A model generated the notes under the pieces. That model did no database searches and was not told the origin of the DNA. It worked only from the letters and a program-made list of their open reading frames with translations. Positions 34,983 through 42,904 of a stretch of 64,000 nt of DNA are shown one piece after another. The position numbers and the translations under genes are program-made. This DNA is from Salinigranum marinum (GTDB lineage Archaea > Halobacteriota > Halobacteria > Halobacteriales > Haloferacaceae), in contig NZ_CP100461.1 of NCBI RefSeq assembly GCF_024228675.1, positions 992,001 to 1,056,000 of the forward strand, written 5' to 3'. Numbering within the stretch: position 1 is the first letter of the stretch; each line of letters starts with the position of its first letter.

Positions 34983-36449
34983 ATGAGATTCCAGCGGCAG
35001 GGTGGCGTCTTCTTGCACGTCACGTCACTTCCCGGCCCGCACGGCATCGGCGACCTCGGACGCGGCGCACGTGACTTCCTCGACTTCCTCGACCGTGCGA
35101 ACCAGTCGCTCTGGCAGTTCTGCCCGCTCGGGCCGACCTCGCAAGCCCACGGCAACTCTCCGTACCAGTCCTTCTCGGCGTTCGCGGGGAACCCGCTCCT
35201 CGTGAGCCTCGACCGCCTCGCCGACGACGGCCTGCTCACCGACGCGGAACTCACCGGCGAGGAGTTCGACGCACACAGTGTCGACTACGACCGCGTCGCG
35301 TCGTTCAAGCGCGACCGCCTCCGGACGGCGTTCGAGCGGTTCGAGCCCGGCGACGACTACCGCGCGTTCTGCGACCGCGAGGCCCACTGGCTGGACGGCT
35401 ACGCCCTGTTCATGTCGCTCAAACACGAGTTCGAGGGGTCGCTCTGGACGACGTGGCCGCACGAAGTGAAGACGCGTGACCCCGACGCCCTCGACCGCTA
35501 CCGCGACGAACTCGCCGAGGAGATCGCCTACCACGAGTTCGTCCAGTTCGTCTTCGACCGACAGTGGCACGCCCTCCGCGAGTACGCCGACGACCGCGGC
35601 GTCGGACTCGTCGGCGACCTCCCCATCTACGTCGCGCTCGACAGCGCCGACGTCTGGACCGCGCCCGACGCCTTCCGACTCGACGAGAACAACGAACCGA
35701 CGGTCGTCGCGGGCGTTCCACCGCAGAACGACGACGGCCAGCGCTGGGGCAACCCGCTGTACGACTGGGATCACCTCCGGGAGCAGGGGTACGACTGGTG
35801 GCTCGCCCGCCTCCGCCGGCTGTTCGACCTCGTCGACGTCACCCGAATCGACCACTTCAAGGGGTTTGACGAGTACTGGGCCATTCCAGCCGATTCCGAG
35901 TGGGCCGGCGACGGCCAGTGGGTCGACGCCCCCGGACACGACTTCTTCGAGACCGTCGAGCGCGAACTCGGCGAACTCCCGTTCGTCGTCGAGGACCTCG
36001 GCTTCCTCGACGAGGGCCTCGTCGAACTCCGCGACCGGTTCGAGTTCCCCGGCATGCGCGTCCCGCAGTACGCCGACTGGTGCCAGGCCGGTCACATGTA
36101 CCAGCCGATGCACTACCCCGACAACGTCGTCGGCTACACCTCGACGCACGACACCGACACCCTCGTCGGCTACTACGAGGACCTCGGGGAGCGCCAGCGG
36201 GAGTGTCTCCACTACAACCTCGGCGTCGACGGCTCGGAGATCCACTGGTCGGTGATCGAAGCCGTCTGGAACTCCGAGGCGGTCCTGGCGTTCACGACGA
36301 TGCAGGACCTCCTCGGCCTCGACTCACACGCCCGGTTCAACACGCCCGGCACGGCCGAAGGCAACTGGCGCTGGCGGGTCACCCGCGAGGGGTTCGCCGA
36401 CGACGTCGCCGACGAACTCGCGAGCCTCACGGACATCTACATCCGCTGA
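34983..36449 (+). CDS. malQ: 4-alpha-glucanotransferase (amylomaltase)
   Basis: 488 residues from the ATG at 34983, after a CGCTTAATG box at about 34950, so probably leaderless. GH77 family: RQGGVFLHVTSLPGPHGIGD at the N-terminus, GPTSQAHGNSPYQSFSAFAG, GDLPIYVALDSADVW, the nucleophile Asp in VTRIDHFKGF, the acid Glu in FVVEDLGFLD, and YTSTHDTDTLVGYY with the third carboxylate. It transfers alpha-1,4-glucan chains in the cytoplasm in glycogen or maltodextrin metabolism. No other starch-pathway gene is adjacent. Confidence 0.95.
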   Translation: MRFQRQGGVFLHVTSLPGPHGIGDLGRGARDFLDFLDRANQSLWQFCPLGPTSQAHGNSPYQSFSAFAGNPLLVSLDRLADDGLLTDAELTGEEFDAHSVDYDRVASFKRDRLRTAFERFEPGDDYRAFCDREAHWLDGYALFMSLKHEFEGSLWTTWPHEVKTRDPDALDRYRDELAEEIAYHEFVQFVFDRQWHALREYADDRGVGLVGDLPIYVALDSADVWTAPDAFRLDENNEPTVVAGVPPQNDDGQRWGNPLYDWDHLREQGYDWWLARLRRLFDLVDVTRIDHFKGFDEYWAIPADSEWAGDGQWVDAPGHDFFETVERELGELPFVVEDLGFLDEGLVELRDRFEFPGMRVPQYADWCQAGHMYQPMHYPDNVVGYTSTHDTDTLVGYYEDLGERQRECLHYNLGVDGSEIHWSVIEAVWNSEAVLAFTTMQDLLGLDSHARFNTPGTAEGNWRWRVTREGFADDVADELASLTDIYIR

Positions 36450-36632
36450 GGCGCACCGACGTCTGGACCGCACCCTGCCGACTCTTCGTGTCGTCGGTCG
36501 CCCCGGCACTTCCCTGCAGTGACGCGCCGTACTGTCGTCGAATCCAGTAATTCTTGAACTCACGACAGACGTTCGTTAACTCATCGCCCGGGCCACGTTA
36601 ATTGGTTACCAGTTATCATACTCTGCAACATA

Positions 36633-36641
36633 GGGTTATAT
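36633..36641 (+). promoter_or_regulatory. TATA box of the 42-residue protein gene
   Basis: GGTTATATAC is centred about 28 bases before the ATG at 36665. This strong, well-spaced box is the main evidence that the tiny gene is real. Confidence 0.65.
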
Positions 36642-36664
36642 ACGGTGTGAACCACACTCGTAGT

Positions 36665-36793
36665 ATGACCGCGAGTGCCACGATCGACCCGCCACGAACG
36701 GCCGTCAGAGAGCAGCTAGAGCGGGCGTTAGCCGAATCGACCGAACCCGAAGTCCGGTTCCACATCCGCCAAGCGCTCCAGATGGTCGTCTGA
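36665..36793 (+). CDS. 42-residue haloarchaeal small protein
   Basis: A short helical protein with PRTAVREQLERALAESTEPE then VRFHIRQALQMV at the C-terminus, preceded by a TATA box at leaderless distance. The amphipathic pattern and charged residues suggest a folded helix pair, and similar small proteins occur in haloarchaeal genomes to my recollection. No function can be assigned. The upstream frame extends to 36602 but is ignored because of the promoter position. Confidence 0.6.
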   Translation: MTASATIDPPRTAVREQLERALAESTEPEVRFHIRQALQMVV

Positions 36794-37002
36794 CTCGTTC
36801 GCCTCGGACCGATGTCGGATTCGAGAGTGATCGCCTCGCTTCGGCCGTCGGCGCCGTCCGGGGTTCCCCGCGAACGAACGAGTGTCCGTGACGGTCCGGT
36901 CCTCTCCGCAGTCGTCGCCGACCGCCTCCGCCCGGGGCGGACCGCGAGAGCCCCATCGACTCTGTCGGTACTGTTTTGACCCGCGCCCCCGACCTCCGCG
37001 CC

Positions 37003-37956
37003 GTGACCCGTCGACTGGGCTACGCCTCGCTCGCCGTCGCCGCGATCCTCGCGCTCGTGGCCGGCTACGTACAGGCCGCCCGTCCCTTCCCCAACCGCTT
37101 CCCCACGACGGCGCTCTCGACCGACGTCGTGCTGGTGAAGCTGCTGCTCGTCGCCGCGACCGCACTCGGCTTCTACGGGGTCTACGTCATCGTGATCCGC
37201 GTTCTCACCGACCGGTTCACGAAGCGGCGCGTCCACGACGTGCGGAACGTCCTCCGGCTGGTCCTCGGAGTGAGCGCGCTCGTCTCCGTGCTCGGCGTCA
37301 TCACGGAGCAGTGGGTCGGCGTCCTGCTCTCGCTCGGGGTGGTCGGCTTCGCGATCACGTTCGCCCTCCAGCAGCCCCTCCTTTCGCTCCTGGGCTGGGT
37401 GTACATCATGCTGAAGCGGCCGTACGCCGTCGGCGACCGGGTGAAGATCGAGGAGTCGAAGGGCGACGTCATCGAGGTCGACTTCCTCGTGACGACGCTC
37501 TGGGAGGTCAACGGCGACCTCGTCTCGACCCACCAGCCCTCCGGCCGGGTCGTCACCGTGCCGAACAGCGTCGTGCTCTCCTCACAGATCGTCAACTACA
37601 GCGCGCTCGTCCACCACGTCTGGAACGAACTCTCCATCCAGGTGGCGTACGAGACCGACCTCGCGTTCGCCCGCGAGACGATGATCGAGGTCGCCGACGA
37701 CTACCTCGGCGACGCGATGGCCCGCGAGATCGCCACCTACCGCAAGCGACTCGACGAGACCGCCGTCGAACTCGAAGTACAGGACCGTCCCACGGTGAAC
37801 GTCGTCCAGACCGAGTCCTGGGTCGAACTCCGCCTCCGCTATCTCGTCCACCCGCGGCGTGGCGCTCGAACCAGAAACGTCCTCTACGAACGCATCCTCG
37901 AACGGTTCAACGACGATCCCGACCGCGTGAAGTTCCCCGTCAGCCGCAACCGGTAG
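37003..37956 (+). CDS. MscS-family mechanosensitive channel
   Basis: 317 residues from a GTG at 37003; a TTG at 36976 is in frame and possible. Three hydrophobic segments occupy about residues 8-28, 45-65 and 78-120. The last resembles the pore helix (GVVGFAITFALQQPLLSLLG). The MscS beta domain follows with YIMLKRPYAVGDRVKIEESK and TVPNSVVLSSQIVNYS, then a C-terminal alpha/beta domain. It relieves turgor or lets ions out under osmotic downshock. It differs from the dacZ-linked channel at 59327-60100, which has more membrane segments and no long C-terminal domain. Confidence 0.9.
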   Translation: MTRRLGYASLAVAAILALVAGYVQAARPFPNRFPTTALSTDVVLVKLLLVAATALGFYGVYVIVIRVLTDRFTKRRVHDVRNVLRLVLGVSALVSVLGVITEQWVGVLLSLGVVGFAITFALQQPLLSLLGWVYIMLKRPYAVGDRVKIEESKGDVIEVDFLVTTLWEVNGDLVSTHQPSGRVVTVPNSVVLSSQIVNYSALVHHVWNELSIQVAYETDLAFARETMIEVADDYLGDAMAREIATYRKRLDETAVELEVQDRPTVNVVQTESWVELRLRYLVHPRRGARTRNVLYERILERFNDDPDRVKFPVSRNR

Positions 37957-37959
37957 GCG

Positions 37960-38295
37960 TCACGGGCCGTCGCGCCGCGCGTCGAGCGTCGCGGCGAGGA
38001 CCTCACGGTGACACCGGAGCCCCGGCCGGCGATCGGTCGCGAGCACGACCGGCCCCACCCGTGAGGCGAGGGCCGGGACCTGCTCTTTTGTCGAGCCGCT
38101 CCGCAAGCGCGCCCGGTAGCGGTCGTCGACAGCCAGTTCGGCCCACGCGGCGTTGTGTGCGCCCGCCTCGCAGAGTCCCTGCATCCGCAGCTCCCGCCGG
38201 CGGTCGTCGAGCGCCGCGCGCGTCTCCGCCGAGAGCCCGAGTTCCGGGCAGACGGCGTCGACCCTGCGGCGGAACCACCCGGGCGGCGACCGCAC
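37960..38295 (-). CDS. Short DUF488-like protein, start uncertain
   Basis: 111 residues if the GTG at 38295 is used. The C-terminal VGPVVLATDRRPGLRCHREVL matches the end of DUF488 proteins, where an acidic or Cys/Asp strand is followed by CHR. The middle has HNAAWAELAVDDRYRARL. The N-terminal part of typical DUF488 proteins is missing. The frame is open only a few codons further upstream (a TGA lies near 38315), so it is either a short family member or a truncated gene. The stop is 3 bases from the convergent MscS stop. Confidence 0.5.
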   Translation of the reverse strand: MRSPPGWFRRRVDAVCPELGLSAETRAALDDRRRELRMQGLCEAGAHNAAWAELAVDDRYRARLRSGSTKEQVPALASRVGPVVLATDRRPGLRCHREVLAATLDARRDGP

Positions 38296-38482
38296 GACTC
38301 CGATCCACGCTCGTCACCACCCGGGTCGCGCTCGCGGACCGCCATCGCGTGTGCCGTCTCGACGGACATGGGCTCACCTCGTATGGCCACGTGCCTGACT
38401 CTTTCCCAGACCTGCCCCCAGCGGTGGTCGCACTGGTCGCGGCCGGAGCGTTCTCACCCTTACGGACTGTCCGGACCGAGGT

Positions 38483-38490
38483 TATATCGC
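38483..38490 (+). promoter_or_regulatory. TATA box of the APC-family transporter gene
   Basis: TATATCGC within GGTTATATCG is centred about 28 bases before the ATG at 38513, the spacing of a leaderless promoter. Confidence 0.6.
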
Positions 38491-38512
38491 CCCGGGAGCC
38501 GTCGCCCCGCGC

Positions 38513-39922
38513 ATGGCTGGCAGACACCGCCGGCTGTCGATGCGTCACGCGCTCGCCGTCGTGGCGGGGGCGTTGCTCGGGGTGGGCGCGCTGTACGTCC
38601 CCGATCGGGTCGAGAACCTCGCCGGCCCGGCGACGCCGCTCGCGTTCCTCCTCGCTGCCGCCGGCGGACTCGCGCTGAGCGTCGGCTACGCGGTCTTCCT
38701 CTCGGGGCCGCTCGGCGACAGCGGTGGCGGCGGCTACCTCCACCTCTCGCGGACGTGGCGCTCGCGCGCGCTCGGCTTCCTCGCCATCTGGCCCAAACCA
38801 GCCGCCTACGCCGCCCTCGTCGCGCTCCTGGCGGAGTACCTCGCCGGCTTCGTTCCGTTGCCCGCGCCGGACGGCGTCGTCGCGCTCGCGCTCCTCGGCG
38901 GCCTCCTCGTCGTCCACCTCGTCGGGCCGGTCGCCGTCGGCCGGCTCGGCCTCGTCCTCTCGGCGGGCTTTACTCTCTTTCTCGTCGTCCTCGTGGCGGC
39001 GGGGCTGACTGCGGTCGTGCTGGGCAACTTCTTCCCCCTCCTGCCGACCCCGACCTTGCGCGAACGCCCGGTGCTGTCGGTAGGGCGGGCGACGCTCGTC
39101 GCGCTGTTCGGCTTCGTCGGGTTCGAGGCCATCGCGGCGCTGGCCGGCGAGGTCCGCTCCCCCAGGACGACGCTCCCCCGTGCCCTCGTCTCGGGGGTCG
39201 CCGCCGCGGGACTGCTCGCCACCGCGATGGCGTTCGTCACCCTCGGTGTCATCCCCTGGCCCCGACTCGTCTTCGCGCAGGCCCCGTTCGTCGACGCGGC
39301 CGCCTCGGGGCTCGGCGTCGCCACCGCCCTGCTCCTCCCACCCGGTATCGTCGCCGGTACGCTCGCCGCCCTCGTCACGCTCTCGTGGCCCGCGACACGC
39401 GCGCTGGCCGGGCTCGGCGAGGTGATCCCACCCCTCGCACACACCAACCGTTTCGGCGCACCCGACCTCGCGTGCGTGGTCGTCTTCGGGCTCGCCGCGG
39501 GGCTCGTCGCCGCCGACGCCGCCTTCGTCGCGCTCTACCTCGCCGTCCCCGGCCTGCTCGCCCTCTACGTCGCCCACGGGCTGACGACGGCCGCCCTCCC
39601 GGTCGTCAACCCGGAGCTGTACGCCGCCAGCGAGTTCCGGCCCCCACCGCGCCTGCTGGCGCTGACCGGACTCACCGGTGCCGGACTCGCGGGGCTGTTG
39701 CTCTGGCAGTCGCTCACGCTCGACCCCGCGGTCGTCCTCGGCTACACCCGCGTGGGACCCACCGTGGCCGGCCCGGCGGCCGATCCGCTCGTGGTCGACC
39801 CGCTGCGGAGCGTCGTCCCGGCGCTCGTCGGCTGGGAGACGGTCGGGGTGCTCGTCTACGTCGCCGCTCGCGACTACCGCGAGGAGGTCGGCGTGGAACT
39901 GGAGCCGCTGACGCGGTTCTGA
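38513..39922 (+). CDS. APC-superfamily permease (amino-acid transporter-like)
   Basis: 469 residues with about twelve hydrophobic helices. It keeps the APC layout: GALLGVGALYVPDRVENLAG in helix 1, a long run of Ala/Leu/Val helices, and FGFVGFEAIAALAGEVRSPR with TLPRALVSG after helix 6, the region where amino-acid permeases carry E-x-x-x-P-x-R. A likely secondary carrier in the cytoplasmic membrane. The substrate is unknown; very rich in Ala, Leu and Gly. It stands alone behind its own TATA box. Confidence 0.8.
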   Translation: MAGRHRRLSMRHALAVVAGALLGVGALYVPDRVENLAGPATPLAFLLAAAGGLALSVGYAVFLSGPLGDSGGGGYLHLSRTWRSRALGFLAIWPKPAAYAALVALLAEYLAGFVPLPAPDGVVALALLGGLLVVHLVGPVAVGRLGLVLSAGFTLFLVVLVAAGLTAVVLGNFFPLLPTPTLRERPVLSVGRATLVALFGFVGFEAIAALAGEVRSPRTTLPRALVSGVAAAGLLATAMAFVTLGVIPWPRLVFAQAPFVDAAASGLGVATALLLPPGIVAGTLAALVTLSWPATRALAGLGEVIPPLAHTNRFGAPDLACVVVFGLAAGLVAADAAFVALYLAVPGLLALYVAHGLTTAALPVVNPELYAASEFRPPPRLLALTGLTGAGLAGLLLWQSLTLDPAVVLGYTRVGPTVAGPAADPLVVDPLRSVVPALVGWETVGVLVYVAARDYREEVGVELEPLTRF

Positions 39923-40202
39923 CGCCCCCTGCGCCGGGGCCGGATTCGTTCGTCCGCGACGCGCGGTCTACAGTGGCCCGGCCTCGCCCGCCGCCCGCGA
40001 CGGTCGCGGTGGCGCGTGGCGTCGCGCTCCCGGTGAACGCGACCCGCCCGTGAAGCTCTCGTCGCTCTCGGGTCCTCCGACGCCGACGTTACCGCGGCTG
40101 TTCGGAGCCGCTCGGTCTCGCACGTTCGCCGGCGGGACGCTCTCCCGGGCCCTCCGGTGTGGACCGAAACCGACAACAGCCCACACTCCCTCGCTTCCGC
40201 CG

Positions 40203-41144
40203 ATGGAAGGCGAGTCCGCCACGTTCGAAACGGGAGCGATCCCGCTCTCGGAGGTCGGCCTGTTCGACCTGCAGGCGACGCTGGAGAGCGGCCAGTCGTA
40301 CCTCTGGGACCGCGCCGACGGCGGCATGTACGATTCGCTGCACGCCCACGGCGGCGACGCCTGGTACGAGACGTGCGTCCCGCCCATCGACGGCGTGAGC
40401 GAGGAGCGCATGGTCGTTCGAGTCCGCCAGCACGACGGGGCACTGGAGTGGGAGGCGACGACGGATCCCGTCCCGGTGCTGACCCACCTCCTCCGCCTCG
40501 ACGACGACCTCGACGCGATCCTCGACGCCACGCCGGAGCTGCCGCTCCTCCGGCGGGCGTACGACCGCTACCGCGGAATGCGGCTCGTGCGCGATCCGCC
40601 GTTCGCCTGTCTGATCTCGTTCATCTGCTCGGCGCAGATGCGCGTCGCGCGCATCCACGGGATGCAGCGGCGACTCGCCCGCGCGTTCGGCGACACCGTC
40701 GCGGTCGACGGACGCACGTACCACGCGTTTCCGACGCCCGACCAGCTCGCGGCCGCCACGGAGGCCGACCTCCGCGAACTGAAGCTGGGCTACCGCGCGC
40801 CCTACGTCCAGCGGACGGCCGAGATGGTCGCCGAGGGCGAGGCCGACCCGGCGACGGCCGCCGGCCACGAGTACGAGGCGGCCCGCGAGTACCTCACCCG
40901 GTTCGTCGGCGTCGGAGACAAGGTGGCCGACTGCGTCCTCCTCTTCTCGCTGGGCTTTCTCGAAGCGGTCCCGCTCGACACGTGGATCCAGACCGCGATC
41001 GCCGACTACTACCCCGACTGCGACCGCGGCTCCTACGCCGACACGTCGCGTGCGATCCGCGAGCGGTTCGGCGGCAGCTACGCCGGCTACGCGCAGACGT
41101 ACGTCTTCTACTACCTCCGTGCCGAGGGCGACCTTTCGGCCTGA
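40203..41144 (+). CDS. ogg: 8-oxoguanine DNA glycosylase (OGG1 family)
   Basis: 313 residues from the ATG at 40203; the frame is open upstream but the conserved N-terminal OGG domain begins with LFDLQATLESGQSYLW just after it. The helix-hairpin-helix contains VGVGDKVADCVLLFSLG with the catalytic Lys240, and VPLDTWIQTA supplies Asp259. The 19-residue spacing equals human OGG1 (Lys249/Asp268). FICSAQMRVARIHGMQRRLA matches the family's DNA-binding helix. A bifunctional glycosylase/lyase removing oxidised guanine is expected. AlkA-type alkylation repair is less likely because the Lys is present. Confidence 0.88.
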   Translation: MEGESATFETGAIPLSEVGLFDLQATLESGQSYLWDRADGGMYDSLHAHGGDAWYETCVPPIDGVSEERMVVRVRQHDGALEWEATTDPVPVLTHLLRLDDDLDAILDATPELPLLRRAYDRYRGMRLVRDPPFACLISFICSAQMRVARIHGMQRRLARAFGDTVAVDGRTYHAFPTPDQLAAATEADLRELKLGYRAPYVQRTAEMVAEGEADPATAAGHEYEAAREYLTRFVGVGDKVADCVLLFSLGFLEAVPLDTWIQTAIADYYPDCDRGSYADTSRAIRERFGGSYAGYAQTYVFYYLRAEGDLSA

Positions 41145-41231
41145 GCGACGCGCTCGGCCGCCTCGTCCCCGGCTTCGCCCGACCCTCCGCCCCGGGAGAA
41201 CCTTCTTGAAGACGGAGCGACACTATCCGAT

Positions 41232-41690
41232 ATGGATTGTAGAGTCGTCGTCGAGGCCGCCGTTCCGGTGTACGACGTCGAGACGGAAGACGAGGCGATC
41301 CGGATCGCCATCTCGAAGACCGGTGACATGCTCAACCCCGACCTCAACTACGTCGAGATCGAGATGGGCTCACGGACGTCGCCGTCGGGCGAGACGATGC
41401 CGCCCGCGTTCATCGCCGCCGACGAAGCGCTCGTCGCGCTCGAACTCGAGATGCGCGTCTTCAACGTCGAACGGGAGGAACACGCCGCCCGGATCGCCCG
41501 CAAGGAGATCGGGACGCGACTCCAGAACATTCCGCTAAAGATCCTCCGCGTCGATCCGCTCCCCGACGAGTCCGAGGACGAGACGGCGCAGGAGTCGACC
41601 GCCGAGAGCGGCGGGTCGAATGAGGACGGGAACGAGAGCGGGGAAGACGACCTCATCCCCGAGTTCGAGGACCTCGTCGAGGACAACTGA
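41232..41690 (+). CDS. DUF555/UPF0212 family protein
   Basis: 152 residues. MDCRVVVEAAVPVYDVETED, then AIRIAISKTGDMLNP and VEIEMGSR are typical of this archaeal family, which is conserved in methanogens and haloarchaea. Residues 1-110 form the family domain; the last 40 residues are a strongly acidic Glu/Ser tail. Function is unknown to me. It starts 88 bases after ogg in the same direction and has a weak AT-rich box at about 41205. Confidence 0.85.
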   Translation: MDCRVVVEAAVPVYDVETEDEAIRIAISKTGDMLNPDLNYVEIEMGSRTSPSGETMPPAFIAADEALVALELEMRVFNVEREEHAARIARKEIGTRLQNIPLKILRVDPLPDESEDETAQESTAESGGSNEDGNESGEDDLIPEFEDLVEDN

Positions 41691-41782
41691 GTCCAGGCCC
41701 CGAACTGGGTGTGGGCGACCGCGCTGCCGCTGACTGGGCGGTCTTGATAGCGGTCGAATCACAGGGGATTTCGAGAAGTCGT

Positions 41783-42019
41783 TCAGTCGGCCCTTGGGGC
41801 CACGCGGTCGGGTTCTGCTTCTTCCATCGCGGTCGTGATCCCGTTCGCGATCTCGAACACGGCCGCCTTGTGATCTGTCTTCGAGCGGTGGATCGATGTC
41901 GGTCTGACACCCATCGTCTCGTACTCGGAAACGTCCAGTTCGGTGCTCTCCCATGCCTCCATCTGCGTTCGTACCTCGGATAGCAGACCGTGCAGGTGGA
42001 TGAGCTCCTGTTTCTTCAT
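41783..42019 (-). CDS. UPF0058 family small protein
   Basis: 78 residues from the ATG at 42019: KKQELIHLHGLLSEVRTQME, then VRPTSIHRSKTDHKAAVFEI and a helical C-terminus. This is a small helical, metal-binding-type family found throughout euryarchaea; function unknown. The start is fixed by a strong AT-rich TATA region about 29 bases upstream. It is divergent from the aIF2-beta gene. Confidence 0.85.
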   Translation of the reverse strand: MKKQELIHLHGLLSEVRTQMEAWESTELDVSEYETMGVRPTSIHRSKTDHKAAVFEIANGITTAMEEAEPDRVAPRAD

Positions 42020-42042
42020 GAGCAAACCCACGTTACCACCGA

Positions 42043-42056
42043 GGGATTATATTATT
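42043..42056 (-). promoter_or_regulatory. TATA box of the UPF0058 gene
   Basis: The AT-only run TTATATTATTATC (GATAATAATATAA on the coding strand) is about 29 bases before the ATG at 42019. It is part of a 155-base AT-rich divergent promoter region. Confidence 0.7.
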
Positions 42057-42067
42057 ATCTTGAGTCG

Positions 42068-42119
42068 CGTTAACATACAGTTGGTGCACCCCGTTAACAC
42101 GACCATCAGGAACCGTTAA
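42068..42119. repeat. Three CGTTAA direct repeats in the divergent promoter region
   Basis: CGTTAA occurs at 42068-42073, 42092-42097 and 42114-42119, the first two as CGTTAAC. Spacings are 24 and 22 bases. The repeats lie between the UPF0058 and aIF2-beta promoters. Confidence 0.5.
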
Positions 42120-42187
42120 AAAAACCGACTGACACGTCCTCCGGCGCGGTCGTGAACATTTTTGTCCTCGCTCACTCCCCGTGGGAT

Positions 42188-42595
42188 ATGGACTACGATG
42201 ACGCACTCGACCGCGGGCTCGACCGAGCACCCGACATCGGGGACGCCGGCTCCCGGTACGAGGTGCCGGAGCCGGACGTCCGGCCGGAAGGGAACGTCAC
42301 CGTCTACGAGAACTTCCAGGCGACGCTCGACCGCCTCGACCGCGACGGGACGCACGTCTTGAAGTTCCTCCAGTCCGAGCTCGGGACGGCCGCGCGGATC
42401 GACGAGAGCGGTCGTGCCCGGCTCACCGGCTCGTTCAAACAGTCCCGCATCGCGGACGCACTCGACGCGTACGTCGACGGCTTCGTCCGCTGTTCGGAGT
42501 GTGGGCTCCCGGACACGCGGCTCGTCGACGAGAACGGCGCGGCGATGCTGAAGTGTGACGCGTGCGGCGCGCTCTCGACGGTCCCGGACAACTGA
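42188..42595 (+). CDS. eif2b: Translation initiation factor 2 subunit beta
   Basis: 135 residues, the usual archaeal length. MDYDDALDRGLDRAPDI precedes the aIF2-beta core with TVYENFQATLDRLDRD and VLKFLQSELGTAARIDES. The C-terminal C4 zinc ribbon is CSECGLPDTRL...CDACGA. It forms the heterotrimeric aIF2 with alpha and gamma to bring initiator tRNA to the ribosome. The ATG at 42188 is chosen because the family starts there; a T-rich box (ACATTTTTG, about 42157) sits at leaderless distance. Confidence 0.95.
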   Translation: MDYDDALDRGLDRAPDIGDAGSRYEVPEPDVRPEGNVTVYENFQATLDRLDRDGTHVLKFLQSELGTAARIDESGRARLTGSFKQSRIADALDAYVDGFVRCSECGLPDTRLVDENGAAMLKCDACGALSTVPDN

Positions 42596-42620
42596 TCCGC
42601 TCGGCACCGAACCGAGGCCC

Positions 42621-42800
42621 CTACCGCAACTGCTTCAGAGTGTCCAGGTCGTACTCCGTTCGCATGAACTCCGCCAGTCGCCGCGTGGCGTGACAGCCGG
42701 GACAGGAGAAGTTCTGCCGCAGACCGGGGAGGTCGGTCGGTTTCGTCTCCCAGTCCTTCTTGCACTCCGGGCATAGCAGTCGAACGAAGGCCTCGACCAT
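42621..42800 (-). CDS. 59-residue zinc-ribbon protein
   Basis: Starts at an ATG at 42800, about 27 bases after a CTTTATTC box, so probably leaderless. It encodes MVEAFVRLLCPECKKDWETK, then a central NFSCPGCHATRRLAEFMR and a C-terminal helix DLDTLKQLR. Two CxxC pairs form one likely zinc knuckle. Small proteins of this kind are frequent and conserved in haloarchaea; the function is unknown. It lies between eif2b and tfb, convergent with eif2b. Confidence 0.8.
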   Translation of the reverse strand: MVEAFVRLLCPECKKDWETKPTDLPGLRQNFSCPGCHATRRLAEFMRTEYDLDTLKQLR

Positions 42801-42904
42801 GGGTTTCTATGTCACAGTACGGGTGAATAAAGGTTGTGTGGGGCCGTTGCGTGGGCCCACTCCGAGCGGCGCGTGGCGGGGCGGGAGTGGTCGGGGTGCT
42901 CGGC

